DNA of 64,000 nt from the NCBI RefSeq assembly GCF_023100945.1, contig NZ_CP064689.1, positions 9,220,001-9,284,000 on the forward strand. The letters run 5' to 3'. The notes under the pieces were generated by a model that worked only from the letters and a program-made list of their open reading frames with translations, ran no database searches and had not been told where the DNA came from. Below are positions 44,202 to 54,105 of the stretch, one piece after another. Within the stretch, counting starts at the first letter, position 1; each line of letters opens with the position of its first letter. The translations under genes were made by a program, and so were the position numbers. Origin of the DNA: Bradyrhizobium sp. 200. GTDB lineage: Bacteria; Pseudomonadota; Alphaproteobacteria; Rhizobiales; Xanthobacteraceae.

Positions 44202-44530
44202 GGGTCTTCCTCCACAAAAGCGGCAAGGCGGTCGAGAGCGTCGGACCAGAAGCGCTGGTAGCGATTGAGCCACTCCATCGCCTGCTCCATCGGCTGGGCG
44301 GTCAACCGGCACGCGACCGTGCGGCCAGTCTTTTCACGCGCGATCAGGCCGGCGTCCGACAGCACATCCAGATGCTTCATGATCGCAGGCAGCGACATCG
44401 GGAACGGCTGCGCCAGTTCGCTGACTGACAGGCTTTCGCGGTCGCCGAGCCGCGCCAGCAGCGCGCGCCTGGTCGGATCCGACAGCGCAGCGAAGGTACG
44501 GTCCAGAACGTTTTCTTGATACTTAACCAT
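44063..44530 (-). CDS. ArsR-family winged-helix regulator
   Basis: A 155-residue protein. The helix-turn-helix (RTFAALSDPTRRALLARL, then SVSELAQPFPMSLPAIMKHL) matches the ArsR group without the metal-binding CxC site. The domain ends around FVEEDPWPPS near residue 112; the remaining 40 residues are rich in Ser/Pro/Arg and overlap the SRPBCC gene by 139 bp. A true end nearer residue 112 would be typical of the family, so the long tail may result from a shifted stop. Confidence 0.85.
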   Translation of the reverse strand: MVKYQENVLDRTFAALSDPTRRALLARLGDRESLSVSELAQPFPMSLPAIMKHLDVLSDAGLIAREKTGRTVACRLTAQPMEQAMEWLNRYQRFWSDALDRLAAFVEEDPWPPSQALSSQATAMPSPPSAPASRSSAGSTRRPKKSTPRGPTRKS

Positions 44531-44683
44531 ACGGTTTAGTATAGACGCAAACGAAACGCCGTCAAGCCGGCGTCTGCATCACATATTTGAGAGTTGTGAT
44601 GACGGAAGTGCGAATGGCCGGATCATTCCGCGCAAACAGCGCGTGTCAGTCCGGCCATCCTCAAGAGCGATTCGCGGGGCCGA

Positions 44684-44938
44684 TCAATAGTCCCGGTAAA
44701 TTCGCATCCGCCGTTGCTGTCCGAAGGCAACGCGCGGATTGACATTGCAGTAGAGGTTGCGGCCGGACGCCGACGCCATGCACTGGTTATAGCTGCTGTA
44801 GGAGCAGTCGCCGGGGACACCGACGCCCCTGCCCTGCAGACAATACGGATAATCATATGCCGCCGCCGGCGAGTTGCTCGCCACCGTGGCGACTGTCGCG
44901 GCCGACAGCGCCAATATCGCTAACATTGCATTGCGCAT
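44684..44938 (-). CDS. DUF3551 small exported protein
   Basis: An 84-residue protein from ATG 44938. A signal peptide (AMLAILALSAATVATVASNS) is followed by a cysteine-containing mature part: YDYPYCLQGRG, GDCSYSSYNQCMASASG and YCNVNPR. The four-cysteine pattern is that of DUF3551, found mainly in Bradyrhizobium and relatives. Function is unknown. Confidence 0.87.
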   Translation of the reverse strand: MRNAMLAILALSAATVATVASNSPAAAYDYPYCLQGRGVGVPGDCSYSSYNQCMASASGRNLYCNVNPRVAFGQQRRMRIYRDY

Positions 44939-45021
44939 TATTGATCTCCTCCACGTAACGCAAAAGCCGCGTCGCCTCTGCCATAAAACACCGCGGCCGC
45001 GCCGATGTTCCGTGAGGTAGA

Positions 45022-45999
45022 TCACTGCACCTTTTCTACCTTGGCTTCCTCGATCACCTTCTTCCACTTGTCGGTTTCAGCGGCGATCATCTTGCCGAAC
45101 GCTTCCGGCGGGCCGATCAGCGGTTCGCCGCCGAGATCGACCAGCCTGGCCTTGATCGCGGGTTCGGCGAGTATCTCGTTGATCTCCTTGTTCAGCTTGG
45201 CGATGACTTCCTTCGGGGTGTTCTTCGGGGCGCCCATGCCGAACAGCGCGCTCGCCTCATAGCCCGGGATGGTATCGGCAAGCACCGGCACGTCGGGCAA
45301 CAGCGACGATTTTGCCGTGCTGGTGACGGCGAGCGCCCGCGCCGAGCCGGCGCGGACATGCTGGAGGATGGAAGGCATGTTGTCGAAGATCACCTGGACC
45401 TGGCCGCCGAGCAGATCGGTGATCGCGGGCGCAGCACCGCGATAGGGCACGTGCTGCATCTTGGCGCCCGACATCGCCATGAACATTTCGCCTGACAGAT
45501 GCACCGACGTGCCGTTGCCCGACGAGGCGAGGTTCACCTTGCCGGGATTGGCCTTCACATAGGCGATGAACTCGGCGACCGTCTTGGCTGGCACATCCTT
45601 GTTGACCGTCATCACGTTCGGCACGCGATTGAACGCCGCGACCGGCGCGATGTCACGAACGACGTTGAACTTCAAATTGGCGTAGAGCGTGGCGTTGATG
45701 TAGTTCGCCGGATTGACCAGCAGTACGGTGTAGCCGTCGGGCTCGGCGTTGATGACCGATTCGGTCGCGATATTGTTGCCGGCACCGGGCTTGTTCTCGA
45801 TCACGAATTGCTGGCCGAGCCGCTCGGAAAGCCGCTGGCCGATCAGCCGCGCGATGATGTCGGTCGCGCCGCCCGGAGGATATCCGACGACCCATTTCAC
45901 CGGTCGGGTCGGATAATCGGCCGCCGAAACGCTGCCGATCGAAGCGGCAGTGGAAAGACCGATGACGGCCAGACAAATCGCAGTGCGACGTGAGATCAT
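45022..45999 (-). CDS. Bug/TctC-type tripartite tricarboxylate transporter binding protein
   Basis: A 325-residue periplasmic protein from ATG 45999. The signal segment ends near SVSAADYPTRPV. The Bug signature VVGYPPGGATDIIARLIGQR is followed by VIENKPGAGNNIATESVINA and MQHVPYRGAAPAITDLLGGQ, the ligand-binding loops for small carboxylates. No membrane subunits (TctA/TctB) are nearby, as is usual for the many Bug proteins of this group. A second one lies at 54906-55910. Confidence 0.92.
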   Translation of the reverse strand: MISRRTAICLAVIGLSTAASIGSVSAADYPTRPVKWVVGYPPGGATDIIARLIGQRLSERLGQQFVIENKPGAGNNIATESVINAEPDGYTVLLVNPANYINATLYANLKFNVVRDIAPVAAFNRVPNVMTVNKDVPAKTVAEFIAYVKANPGKVNLASSGNGTSVHLSGEMFMAMSGAKMQHVPYRGAAPAITDLLGGQVQVIFDNMPSILQHVRAGSARALAVTSTAKSSLLPDVPVLADTIPGYEASALFGMGAPKNTPKEVIAKLNKEINEILAEPAIKARLVDLGGEPLIGPPEAFGKMIAAETDKWKKVIEEAKVEKVQ

Positions 46000-46151
46000 A
46001 AAACTTCTCCTTGGAGGCCGGGATTCAGAGCCCGGTCCGTTTCTATTGAGGCGTGGTTCTATTGAACCGAACGCGGCCCGCGTTGTAACAAACAAAGTCA
46101 GGTGCGGCCAGTGCGACGCAAGCGCCGCCGACCGCGACGAAAGGATAAGGC

Positions 46152-46571
46152 ATGTCCGTCAGGGTTAATGCGCTCGACCATCTCGTCATCAATGTCTCCG
46201 ATGTGGCGCGTTCCGCCGAGTGGTACCGGAAGATTCTCGGCATGGAGGTCAAGGTGTTCGATCCGGGCCCGGGCAAAACGCCGCGGACCTCGCTGGTGTT
46301 CGGCAATCAGAAGATCAATGTTCGGCCGCACGGCGCCGACAAGGTCGAGTGGTTCACGGCCGATCATGAGACCCCCGGCAGCGACGATCTGTGCTTCCTG
46401 ACGTCAAGCACGCCGGACGAAGTGGTGGCGCACCTGAAAGCCAACGGGGTGGCGATCGAGGAAGGCCCCGTAGCAAAGCAGGGCGCCCGCGGTACGCTGC
46501 AATCGGTCTATTGCCGGGACCCGGACGGGAGCCTGATCGAGATTTCGTCGTATGAGGATGGGTCTGGCTAG
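46152..46571 (+). CDS. VOC/glyoxalase-family protein
   Basis: A 139-residue protein with the paired beta-alpha-beta3 units of the vicinal oxygen chelate fold. The first metal ligand is in LDHLVINVSD (His), others may be FLTSSTPDEVVAHL and SVYCRDPDGSLIEISSY (Glu). The RDPDGSLIE motif is common in ring-cleaving and lactoylglutathione-lyase-like members. Substrate unknown. Divergent from the Bug protein gene. Confidence 0.88.
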   Translation: MSVRVNALDHLVINVSDVARSAEWYRKILGMEVKVFDPGPGKTPRTSLVFGNQKINVRPHGADKVEWFTADHETPGSDDLCFLTSSTPDEVVAHLKANGVAIEEGPVAKQGARGTLQSVYCRDPDGSLIEISSYEDGSG

Positions 46572-46692
46572 CTCCGCTCGCAATGACGCGGATAGAGACT
46601 GGCAAATTCCCGATTTGCCCATCGCGCCGTCCGATGGCAGAACTACTCCCAAGTAAAATCAAGGCAGCCGATAAAGCTGCACGGGAGGACCA

Positions 46693-48273
46693 ATGACCAA
46701 TTCACAGGCAGCGCCCGGCATCGTCGGGCCATTCGCAGGCCTCGACGTGCCGTGGCTGCTGCGGATGCGCGCCGAGAGCCGCCGCAACCATCCATTCCTG
46801 ATCTGGGCGCCGTTCGAGGGTCCGGCGCGAAGCTGGTCCTACGGCGAATTTCACGAGCGGGTCGGCGCGCTTTCCGCCGGCCTCGTCAAGCGTGGCGTCA
46901 AGCCCGGCGAATATGTGCTGATCCATCTCGACAATTGCATCGAGGCCATGCTGGCCTGGTTTGCCTGCGTCGAACTCGGCGCGATCGCGGTCACCACCAA
47001 CACCCGTTCGGCAGCGGCGGAGATGGAATATTTCGCCGGTCATTGCGGCGCGGTCGTCGCCATCACCCAGCCCGCCTATGCCGAACTGATCTCGGCCAAT
47101 TGCCGCGGCCTGCGCTGGATCGCCGTGATCTCGCATGATGCGGGCAATACGCCGGCGCAAGCTGCCTCGCGCGGCGACAGCTTCGAATCACTGTTCGCCG
47201 ACAGCGCCGACCGGCCGCGCCGCTTAACCGACCCGTTCGCGCCGTGCAGCGTGCAATATACCTCCGGCACCACGTCGCGGCCGAAGGCGGTGCTGTGGAC
47301 GCATGCCAATGCGCTGTGGGGCGCCAAGATCAATGCCGCGCATGAGGACCTGCACGCTGATGACGTGCACCAGACCTATCTGCCGCTGTTTCACACCAAC
47401 GCGCTGGCCTATTCGATGCTGGCGACGCTGTGGGTCGGCGCCACCTGCGTGATCCAGCCGCGGTTTTCCGCAAGCCGGTTCTGGAACGTCGCGATGGAGC
47501 ACAATTGCACCTGGACCTCCACGATCCCGTTCTGCATGAAGGCGCTGCTGGAGCATGAGATTCCAAAGAACCACAAGTTCCGGCTCTGGGGCACCGCGGT
47601 ATCCGAGCCGCCGCCGTTTGCCGCCTTCGGCGTCAAGACGATCGGCTGGTGGGGCATGACGGAGACCATCACCCATGGCATCGTCGGCGAGGTCGACCAA
47701 CCCAATATGCCAATGTCGATCGGACGCGCCGCGCCGGAATATCAGATCCGCATCGTCGAAGACGACGGCCGGCCTACGCCCGTCGGCGGCACCGGCAATC
47801 TCCTGATCAAGGGTATCCCAGGCCTGTCGTTGTTTGCAGAGTACCTGCACAACCAAAAGGCCACGCGCGAGAGCTTTGACGAGCACGGCTATTTCATCAC
47901 CGGCGACCGCGTCACGCTGCTGGAGAACGGCTTCATAAAATTTGGCGACCGCACGAAGGACATGCTGAAGGTCGGCGGCGAGAACGTCGCGGCATCCGAG
48001 ATCGAGCAAGTGATCGCGGTGGTGCCCGGGGTGCGCGAGGCTGCGGTGGTGGCGAAGAAGCATGCGATGCTGGATGAGGTGCCCGTGGTGTTCATCATCC
48101 CGCAGGCCGGTGTCGCCGGCGCGCCGCCAAACCTGCATGACACCGTGATGGCTGCCTGCCGCAACGGCCTCGCCGACTTCAAGGTGCCGCGCGAGATTCA
48201 CTTCGTCGACGACATGCCACGCTCGACGCTGGAGAAGGTGGCGAAGGCGGAGCTAAGGAAGATGCTGGGGTGA
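46693..48273 (+). CDS. Acyl-CoA synthetase / AMP-dependent ligase
   Basis: A 526-residue adenylate-forming enzyme. The P-loop-like motif is VQYTSGTTSRPKAVLWTHAN; the A5 motif reads WWGMTETI, A7 HGYFITGDRVTLL, A8 FIKFGDRTKDMLKVGGENV, and A10 PRSTLEKVAKAEL with the catalytic lysine. Substrates of this CaiC-like group are carnitine, benzoate-like or other small acids. It is preceded by a short leader with GGAGG and ends near a large intergenic repeat. Confidence 0.92.
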   Translation: MTNSQAAPGIVGPFAGLDVPWLLRMRAESRRNHPFLIWAPFEGPARSWSYGEFHERVGALSAGLVKRGVKPGEYVLIHLDNCIEAMLAWFACVELGAIAVTTNTRSAAAEMEYFAGHCGAVVAITQPAYAELISANCRGLRWIAVISHDAGNTPAQAASRGDSFESLFADSADRPRRLTDPFAPCSVQYTSGTTSRPKAVLWTHANALWGAKINAAHEDLHADDVHQTYLPLFHTNALAYSMLATLWVGATCVIQPRFSASRFWNVAMEHNCTWTSTIPFCMKALLEHEIPKNHKFRLWGTAVSEPPPFAAFGVKTIGWWGMTETITHGIVGEVDQPNMPMSIGRAAPEYQIRIVEDDGRPTPVGGTGNLLIKGIPGLSLFAEYLHNQKATRESFDEHGYFITGDRVTLLENGFIKFGDRTKDMLKVGGENVAASEIEQVIAVVPGVREAAVVAKKHAMLDEVPVVFIIPQAGVAGAPPNLHDTVMAACRNGLADFKVPREIHFVDDMPRSTLEKVAKAELRKMLG

Positions 48274-48288
48274 TGGGCGCGGTTACCG

Positions 48289-48378
48289 CGTAGGGTGGGC
48301 AAAGCGCAGCGTGCCCACCAATTCGTTCTCCGCAAGAGATGGTGGGCACGTCGCTAACGCTCCTTTGCCCACCCTACG
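48289..48378. repeat. Imperfect palindromic repeat with 16-bp arms after the acyl-CoA synthetase
   Basis: CGTAGGGTGGGCAAAG at 48289-48304 and its exact inverse at 48363-48378 flank further inverted matches (GTGCCCACCA and TGGTGGGCAC). The layout is typical of the short non-coding palindromes frequent in Bradyrhizobium genomes. Confidence 0.78.
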
Positions 48379-48391
48379 ATTTTCCGGCCCT

Positions 48392-48447
48392 CGTCATTGC
48401 GAGCCAATCGGGCGCGCATTCGCGCGACCCGTTGGCTCGCAATGACG
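48392..48447. repeat. Palindromic repeat with CGTCATTGCGAGCCAA arms
   Basis: The arms at 48392-48407 and 48432-48447 are exact inverted copies; the loop keeps a GCGCGCATTCGCGCG core. The same loop core and arms recur at 57105-57165, so this is a dispersed family. Confidence 0.82.
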
Positions 48448-48463
48448 GCGGAGGTTGCAGCGC

Positions 48464-49561
48464 TCAATAATGCCCGAACGCCACCGGGCGGAAGGCGTGC
48501 AACAGATGCTGGTCGAGCTTGTCGCCCATTTCTTCCATCATGCCGAACGCCTTGGCGTGGGTGAACTGCAACCGGTAGGCGCGCTTCTCAACTAGGGCGG
48601 CGTAGATATCCACGATCGTGGTCAGCCGCACGATGTCGCTGATCTGCTTGCCGCTCAGGCCGTTGGGATAGCCGGTGCCGTCGAGGAACTCGTGGTGATG
48701 CAGGACCACGTCGAGCATTTCCGGCGGGAAGCCGCCTTGCGCGGCCAGCGCGTCATAGCCGCGGCGCGGATGCTGGCGCATCTCTTCCATTTCTTCCAGC
48801 GTCAGCGGGCCCGGCTTGTCCAGGACCGCGACCGGAATGAACGCCTTGCCGACGTCGTGCAGCAGGGCGGCACGGGCGAGACGGCGCTGGTCGTCCTCGC
48901 GCATGCCGAGATGCTGCGCGTACGCGACCGCGAAGCCGGTGACGAACAGACAATGGCGGTAGCTGCCGGCGTGATGGCAGCCGACCGTCGTCAGCCATTC
49001 CCGCAACGACGAATGCTTGATCGCCTTGAGAATCTTGTTCTCGGCCTCGACGATGTCGGTGAATTTCAAAGGAACGCCCGCCGGAATCTTCTCGAAGATC
49101 TTGACCATCACGGCATGCGCCGCCTCGACGCCTCTGTTGAGCGCCTTGCCGCGATCGGTCTCGTCAAATCCGTCGCTGTCCGGAAACGCGGCGCGGATCC
49201 GCTGCAGGATTCCTTGCGCGTCGAACGGCCGCGCGATGGTGTCGGTGGCGCCGAGCGCCCAGGCCTGCATCGATCCGTGATGCAACGCATCCGCCAGCAC
49301 GAATAGCCGCGGCATTTCGCGATAGGCTTCGGCGCGCAGCTTGTTGCGCACCAACTGCACGCTCTCGGCGGAACGCAGGTTGATGTCGACCACGATGCCC
49401 GCCAGGTCGCGTTCCGGCGCGTCGGGAATGTCTGACGTTGCGATGGTGTCGACCTGACCAACGGATCGCAGAATGCTGGCGAGTTCGCTGCTTTGATCGC
49501 TCCGATCCGAAGCCAGCAGCAGCCGACGTTTGGTCGAAGTCTTGTTGGTTGCCGTTGTCAT
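48464..49561 (-). CDS. HD-GYP domain protein with a receiver-like N-terminal domain
   Basis: A 365-residue predicted cyclic-di-GMP phosphodiesterase. The N-terminal about 125 residues resemble a response receiver (GIVVDINLRSAESVQLVRNK with Asp59, then LGATDTIARPF), but the first acidic pair is only ASD, so it may not be phosphorylated. The HD-GYP domain shows LLHDVGK (HD 235-236), HHHEFLDGTGYPNGLSGKQI with GYPNG at 297-301. All signature residues of active enzymes appear present. Located alone between repeats. Confidence 0.9.
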   Translation of the reverse strand: MTTATNKTSTKRRLLLASDRSDQSSELASILRSVGQVDTIATSDIPDAPERDLAGIVVDINLRSAESVQLVRNKLRAEAYREMPRLFVLADALHHGSMQAWALGATDTIARPFDAQGILQRIRAAFPDSDGFDETDRGKALNRGVEAAHAVMVKIFEKIPAGVPLKFTDIVEAENKILKAIKHSSLREWLTTVGCHHAGSYRHCLFVTGFAVAYAQHLGMREDDQRRLARAALLHDVGKAFIPVAVLDKPGPLTLEEMEEMRQHPRRGYDALAAQGGFPPEMLDVVLHHHEFLDGTGYPNGLSGKQISDIVRLTTIVDIYAALVEKRAYRLQFTHAKAFGMMEEMGDKLDQHLLHAFRPVAFGHY

Positions 49562-49745
49562 GAAACCCCAGACCCCTAGCGGTGGTGACCTGCAACCGAA
49601 ACTAGCGGATAATGGGTTCCTCGGGGCTTAAGAGGCATCCTGAACACGAACTACCGTGGACGTTACAATTTTAGCGATCTTGTTCGTGATGCGTCGCACC
49701 CACGACTGTCATCATCCGCGAAGGCGGAGCATGACGACGGAGCCC

Positions 49746-49782
49746 AAAGACAAATCCGCCGGGAGCATTGCCCCCGGCGGAT
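49746..49782 (-). terminator. Terminator-like hairpin after the molybdoenzyme operon
   Basis: The 10-bp arms ATCCGCCGGG (49754-49763) and CCCGGCGGAT (49773-49782) pair perfectly. On the minus strand the hairpin is followed by a T-rich stretch. Confidence 0.7.
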
Positions 49783-49806
49783 CATTCTTGTTGAGGCTTC
49801 GGCGAT

Positions 49807-52089
49807 TTACGCCTTCATGCTCGCCTTCACCGCTTCTGCGGTGATCGGCAACGCGCGGATGCGCGCGCCGCAGGCGTTGAAGATGGCGTTGCCGATCGCG
49901 GGTGCGATCACCGTCACCGCCGGCTCGCCGACGCCAGTCGGCTTCTCGCCGTTGGCGATGACGTTGACGGCGACTTCCGGCGTCTGGCTCATCCGCAGCG
50001 GCGTATAGGTATCGAAATTGGTCTGCTCGATACCGCCGTCCTTCAGCGTCGCCTTTTCATACATGGCGAGCGAAAGACCCCACAGCGCCGCGCCCTCGAC
50101 CTGGGCACGGATGTTGTCGGGGTGCACCTGCATGCCGACGTCGGTGGCCACGGTCAATTTCTTGACCTTGACCTCGCCGGACGGCGACACGGCGACATGG
50201 GCCACGCATGCGGTCCAGCTTGCGGTTGCCCGCTCCTGCGACGAGACGCAGGCGACGCCCATGCCCTCGCCTTTCGGCAATTTGCTGGTGCCGTAGCCGG
50301 CCATGCCCATCGCCGCCAGCAGCGTGTTGCGCAGGCGCTGCGCGCCGCCGTCGTTCTTGCCTTTGCCGTCCAGCAGCGCGATCCGGTACTCGGCGGGATC
50401 CTTGCCGGCCGCATGGGCGAGTTCGTCGATCATGCTTTCGACCGCCCAGAAGGTCCAGCCCGGCGCCACCGAACGCAACTGACCCGACGGGGTGGCGGTG
50501 TGCGCCATCTCGTTCTTGATCGCGCGAACATTGTGATTGGGCACGGAATAGAAGAAGTCCGCGCCATTCACGGTGAACGAGTCCAGCGGTCCTTTCTTGT
50601 CGACCGAGGGCGTCAGGAAATCGGGGATTCCCCAGCGCGCGGTCGGCCAGGCCGAGACCACGTCGTGGTTGAGCGCGATCAGTCTGCCATCGCCATCCAC
50701 GCCCGCCTTCACCTTCTGGAAGGTCAGCGGACGCGAATAGTCCATGGTCATGTCGTTTTCGCGCGAATAGATCACCTTGACCGGCTTGCCGACGGCCTTC
50801 GCCGCCTGCACCGCCGGCACCATCATGTCGGCGTCAAGACGCCGGCCGAAGCCGCCGCCCAGCCACATCTGGTGCATCACAACGAACTTGGGATCGATCC
50901 CGGCCGCTCCCGCCGCGATGGCGCCTGAGCGCGTCGCGAACTGGTTGCCGGAATAGATGTGCAGGATGTCGCCCTTGAACTCCGCGGTGGCGTTCATCGG
51001 CTCCAGCGGCGCATGGATGTTGATGCTGGTGGTGTACTCAGCCTCGATCACCTTGGCCGCGGTCCCGAAGGCCGCCGCCGTGTCGCCGTCCTTGACGAAG
51101 AACTGGCCGGAATCGTCGAGCGCCTGCAGCCGCTTCGCCTCGTCGATCAACGACTGGCTCGACAGCTTGGCGTTCGGACCGTTGTCGTAGGTGATCTTCA
51201 GCGCGTCGGCCGCCTTGCGGGCGTTGGCATAGGTATTGGCCACCGCCACCACCCACCCGGTCGTGCTGCCCGTCTTGTCGTCGAGCGTCACGGCCTTGAT
51301 GAAGCCCGGCACCTTCTTGGCAGCAGCATCGTCGACCGATTTCACCGTGGCGCCATAGCGCACTGGCGGCGTGACGACCTTGCCGTAGGCCATGCCCGGC
51401 AGCATGACGTCGATGCCGTATTTGGCCGCGCCGTTGACCTTGGGCGGGATGTCGAGTTGCGGAACCGACACGCCGATCATGGTGTACTGGTCGGGCGTCT
51501 TCAGCTTGATCGCCTTGAGCTCATCCGGCGTGAAGGTCTTGGTGATCTTGCCGCTCTTGACGATGTCGGCAAAGCTCATCGACTTCTTCGACTTCGGATG
51601 CGAGACGGTGGAGTTGCGCACCACCAGTTCGCCGGCCGGCACGCCCATCGCGGCGGCTGCGGCTTCCGTCAATGCGATACGTCCCGCGGCACCCGCGCGG
51701 CTCATCGCATCGAAATTCATCATCGTGCTCCAGCTTCCGCCGGTAATCTGCGCGCCGAGCACGGGGTCGTTGAACTTCGGATCGTTGGACGCAAGCTGGA
51801 CCCGCATGTCCTTCCAGCTCGAGCCGAGTTCTTCGGAAACGATCTGCGCCATGGTCGAGGCGATGTGCTGGCCCATGTCGGCCTTGCCGCAGGTCACCGT
51901 GACGAGACCGTCGGGACCGATCGAATACCAGACGCTCGGCTCGAAAGCGGACGGCGCGGCCAAGGCCTGATCGATACCGGGCACGGCGGCATAACCGAGC
52001 ACCAGGCCGGTGGCGGCCGAGCCAACCAGGAACGAGCGGCGGCTGAGATCGGCAGGTGCGCGTTGCGTGATTTTCACGTGCGTATTCAT
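49807..52089 (-). CDS. Molybdenum-dependent aldehyde/isoquinoline dehydrogenase, large subunit
   Basis: A 760-residue periplasmic molybdoenzyme subunit of the IorB/xanthine-dehydrogenase family. The Tat signal [17 protein letters not shown] lies at residues 17-33. MoCo-domain landmarks are seen in [49 protein letters not shown] and [19 protein letters not shown], where the final Glu is the proton-accepting catalytic base. The gene overlaps the iron-sulfur subunit by 4 bp. Typical substrates are N-heterocycles or aldehydes. Confidence 0.92.
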   Translation of the reverse strand: MNTHVKITQRAPADLSRRSFLVGSAATGLVLGYAAVPGIDQALAAPSAFEPSVWYSIGPDGLVTVTCGKADMGQHIASTMAQIVSEELGSSWKDMRVQLASNDPKFNDPVLGAQITGGSWSTMMNFDAMSRAGAAGRIALTEAAAAAMGVPAGELVVRNSTVSHPKSKKSMSFADIVKSGKITKTFTPDELKAIKLKTPDQYTMIGVSVPQLDIPPKVNGAAKYGIDVMLPGMAYGKVVTPPVRYGATVKSVDDAAAKKVPGFIKAVTLDDKTGSTTGWVVAVANTYANARKAADALKITYDNGPNAKLSSQSLIDEAKRLQALDDSGQFFVKDGDTAAAFGTAAKVIEAEYTTSINIHAPLEPMNATAEFKGDILHIYSGNQFATRSGAIAAGAAGIDPKFVVMHQMWLGGGFGRRLDADMMVPAVQAAKAVGKPVKVIYSRENDMTMDYSRPLTFQKVKAGVDGDGRLIALNHDVVSAWPTARWGIPDFLTPSVDKKGPLDSFTVNGADFFYSVPNHNVRAIKNEMAHTATPSGQLRSVAPGWTFWAVESMIDELAHAAGKDPAEYRIALLDGKGKNDGGAQRLRNTLLAAMGMAGYGTSKLPKGEGMGVACVSSQERATASWTACVAHVAVSPSGEVKVKKLTVATDVGMQVHPDNIRAQVEGAALWGLSLAMYEKATLKDGGIEQTNFDTYTPLRMSQTPEVAVNVIANGEKPTGVGEPAVTVIAPAIGNAIFNACGARIRALPITAEAVKASMKA

Positions 52090-52577
52090 GTGGCCCTCCG
52101 CTCGGTGCTGGCGTTGGAAGCGGTACGCATTTCGGATGCGGCGCGCATGATCGCCTTCTGAATGCGCGAATAGGTCATGCAACGGCACAGATTGCCGTCC
52201 ATATGCGCGACCACTTCATCCTTGGTCGGACTGGAATTCTTGGAAAGCAGGGCTGCCGCCTGCATGATCTGGCCGGACTGGCAGTAGCCGCATTGCGGGA
52301 CCTGCTCGAGAATCCAGGCCTTCTGCAGCGGATGATCGCCCTTGGCGGACAGGCCTTCGATGGTGGTGACTTTCTTGCCGACGGCCTCGCTGACCAGGGT
52401 CTGGCAGGAGCGAACGGCTTCGCCGTTGAGGTGAACCGTGCAGGCGCCGCAGAGACCTGCGCCGCAACCGAATTTCGTACCGGTCATCTGCAATTGCTCG
52501 CGGATGACCCAGAGCAGCGGCGTATCGCCAGCCGCCTCGACGGACATATTCCGTCCGTTGATATTGAGATTTGGCAT
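52086..52577 (-). CDS. 2Fe-2S iron-sulfur subunit of the molybdenum dehydrogenase
   Basis: A 163-residue electron-transfer subunit. The plant-type [2Fe-2S] cluster is bound by C38, C43, C46 and C58; the second cluster in the C-terminal helical domain by C96, C99, C131 and C133. The order matches IorA/CoxS. It is translated ahead of the large subunit through an ATGA overlap, and electrons then pass to an external acceptor. Confidence 0.95.
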   Translation of the reverse strand: MPNLNINGRNMSVEAAGDTPLLWVIREQLQMTGTKFGCGAGLCGACTVHLNGEAVRSCQTLVSEAVGKKVTTIEGLSAKGDHPLQKAWILEQVPQCGYCQSGQIMQAAALLSKNSSPTKDEVVAHMDGNLCRCMTYSRIQKAIMRAASEMRTASNASTERRAT

Positions 52578-52914
52578 CGCGTTTCCCCTTCCGGTGTATG
52601 AAGCCGCTTACGGCGGCATCTCACTTTTGGGTATCGGCCGGCACCCACCGGGTAAGTGCCAGTTGGCGCGCAGAATGATCCCGATCTTTTCTAGAGGCAA
52701 TGCAATTTGGAATCGTTCGAAGGCAATAAGATTTTGAGGATGCGGCTTGTGCGCTGCGGCAAGGCCTTGTCATGGGCCGCTCAATCCTGCGCACGCGCAG
52801 CCGGGCGCATCTTCCATTTCCGCATTTCCCAACCCCGAATGGATCGCGCTAGGATGCCGGCAAGGGAAGACGGCCCGGCCGGAATTTCGCATCACTTGCT
52901 TTGGGAAATCGGGA

Positions 52915-53703
52915 ATGCCGACAATCGATCGCGACGGGGTCAAGATCTACTACGAGGTTCACGGCGCCGGCCCACCGCTGTTGCTGACCCACGGCTACTC
53001 ATCGACCAGTGGGATGTGGCAGGGCCAGATCGCGGCCTTGTCGAAACATCACAAACTCGTGTTGTGGGACATGCGCGGCCACGGCCAATCCGGTTACCCC
53101 GAGGATATCGCAGCCTATAGCGAAGCACTGACGGTGGCCGACATGGCGGCACTGCTCGACGCCGTCGGCGCCGAGAAGGCGATCGTCGGCGGGCTCTCGC
53201 TTGGCGGCTACATGTCGCTGGCGTTCTACCGCGCCCATCCGGACCGCGTCCGCGCGCTGTTGATCATCGATACGGGTCCGGGCTTCAAGAAGGACGAGGC
53301 GCGCGAGGTCTGGAACAAGCGCGCGCATGACACCGGCGACCGCTTCGAGCGCGAAGGACTGGAAGTTCTGAAATCGGCCAGCCGGGAACGCTCCAGCGTG
53401 ACCCATCGCGACGCCTCGGGACTGGCGCGTGCCGCGCGCGGCATGTTGACCCAGCGCGATGCCCGCGTGATCGAGTCCCTGCCCAACATCAAGGTGCCGT
53501 CGCTGATCGTGGTCGGCGCCGACGACACGCCGTTCCTGGCTGCCTCGGACTACATGGCCGCCAAGATTCCCGGCGCGCAGAAGGTGGTGATCCCGGCCGC
53601 TGGCCACGCCGTCAACATCGACCAGCCGCGGGCCTTCATCGACGCCGTGCTGCCGTTCCTTGACGCCCTGGATACCAAGGCAACCACGAAGGTCGCATCA
53701 TGA
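52915..53703 (+). CDS. Alpha/beta hydrolase
   Basis: A 262-residue enzyme from ATG 52915. The oxyanion HGYSS lies near residue 26, the nucleophile S95 is in GLSLGGYMS, and the likely acid Asp and base His are in VVGADDTPFL and PAAGHAVNI. It resembles 3-oxoadipate enol-lactonase-type hydrolases. It overlaps the next gene by 4 bp, so the small secreted protein is made with it. Substrate unknown. Confidence 0.9.
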   Translation: MPTIDRDGVKIYYEVHGAGPPLLLTHGYSSTSGMWQGQIAALSKHHKLVLWDMRGHGQSGYPEDIAAYSEALTVADMAALLDAVGAEKAIVGGLSLGGYMSLAFYRAHPDRVRALLIIDTGPGFKKDEAREVWNKRAHDTGDRFEREGLEVLKSASRERSSVTHRDASGLARAARGMLTQRDARVIESLPNIKVPSLIVVGADDTPFLAASDYMAAKIPGAQKVVIPAAGHAVNIDQPRAFIDAVLPFLDALDTKATTKVAS

Positions 53704-54044
53704 AGACAACCGCTGTGGCCCTCGCCTTGCTCGCAGGCAGCTTCACGAACGCTTTCGCACAAAAATTGCCGCCGATCGGCGGCCCCTACCCGCCGCCTTT
53801 CACCGAAACGCTGTCGAACAACACGCCCTTGGCGTTCGGCATGGACGCGGGCGAAGCCGCGCGTGCGCTGGGTACCCCGCTCAATTATGTCCGGGGACGA
53901 CCGGGCGAGGAAATCTACCTCACATTCCGCAACATCGGCGGCAGCGGATTGTTCTACAAGAAGGACCGGCTCTTTCTGCAATTCCGCAAAGGTCGGCTGA
54001 CCGGCTGGAAGGGCGACTGGGGCGACAACTGGATGTGGCAATAG
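53700..54044 (+). CDS. Small exported protein of unknown function
   Basis: A 114-residue protein with a signal peptide (TTAVALALLAGSFTNAFA). The mature part, LPPIGGPYPPPFTETLSNNT, FGMDAGEAARALGTPLNYV and a Trp/Tyr-rich tail (GWKGDWGDNWMWQ), resembles the BamE/SmpA type of beta-stranded domain, but only loosely. It overlaps the alpha/beta hydrolase gene by 4 bp (ATGA) and is followed by the dienelactone hydrolase gene. Confidence 0.75.
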   Translation: MKTTAVALALLAGSFTNAFAQKLPPIGGPYPPPFTETLSNNTPLAFGMDAGEAARALGTPLNYVRGRPGEEIYLTFRNIGGSGLFYKKDRLFLQFRKGRLTGWKGDWGDNWMWQ

Positions 54045-54105
54045 CCGCGCCTCCGCACATTCACGCAAACGACTTCGTGCAACCCAAAACAAGAAGGGAT
54101 GACCC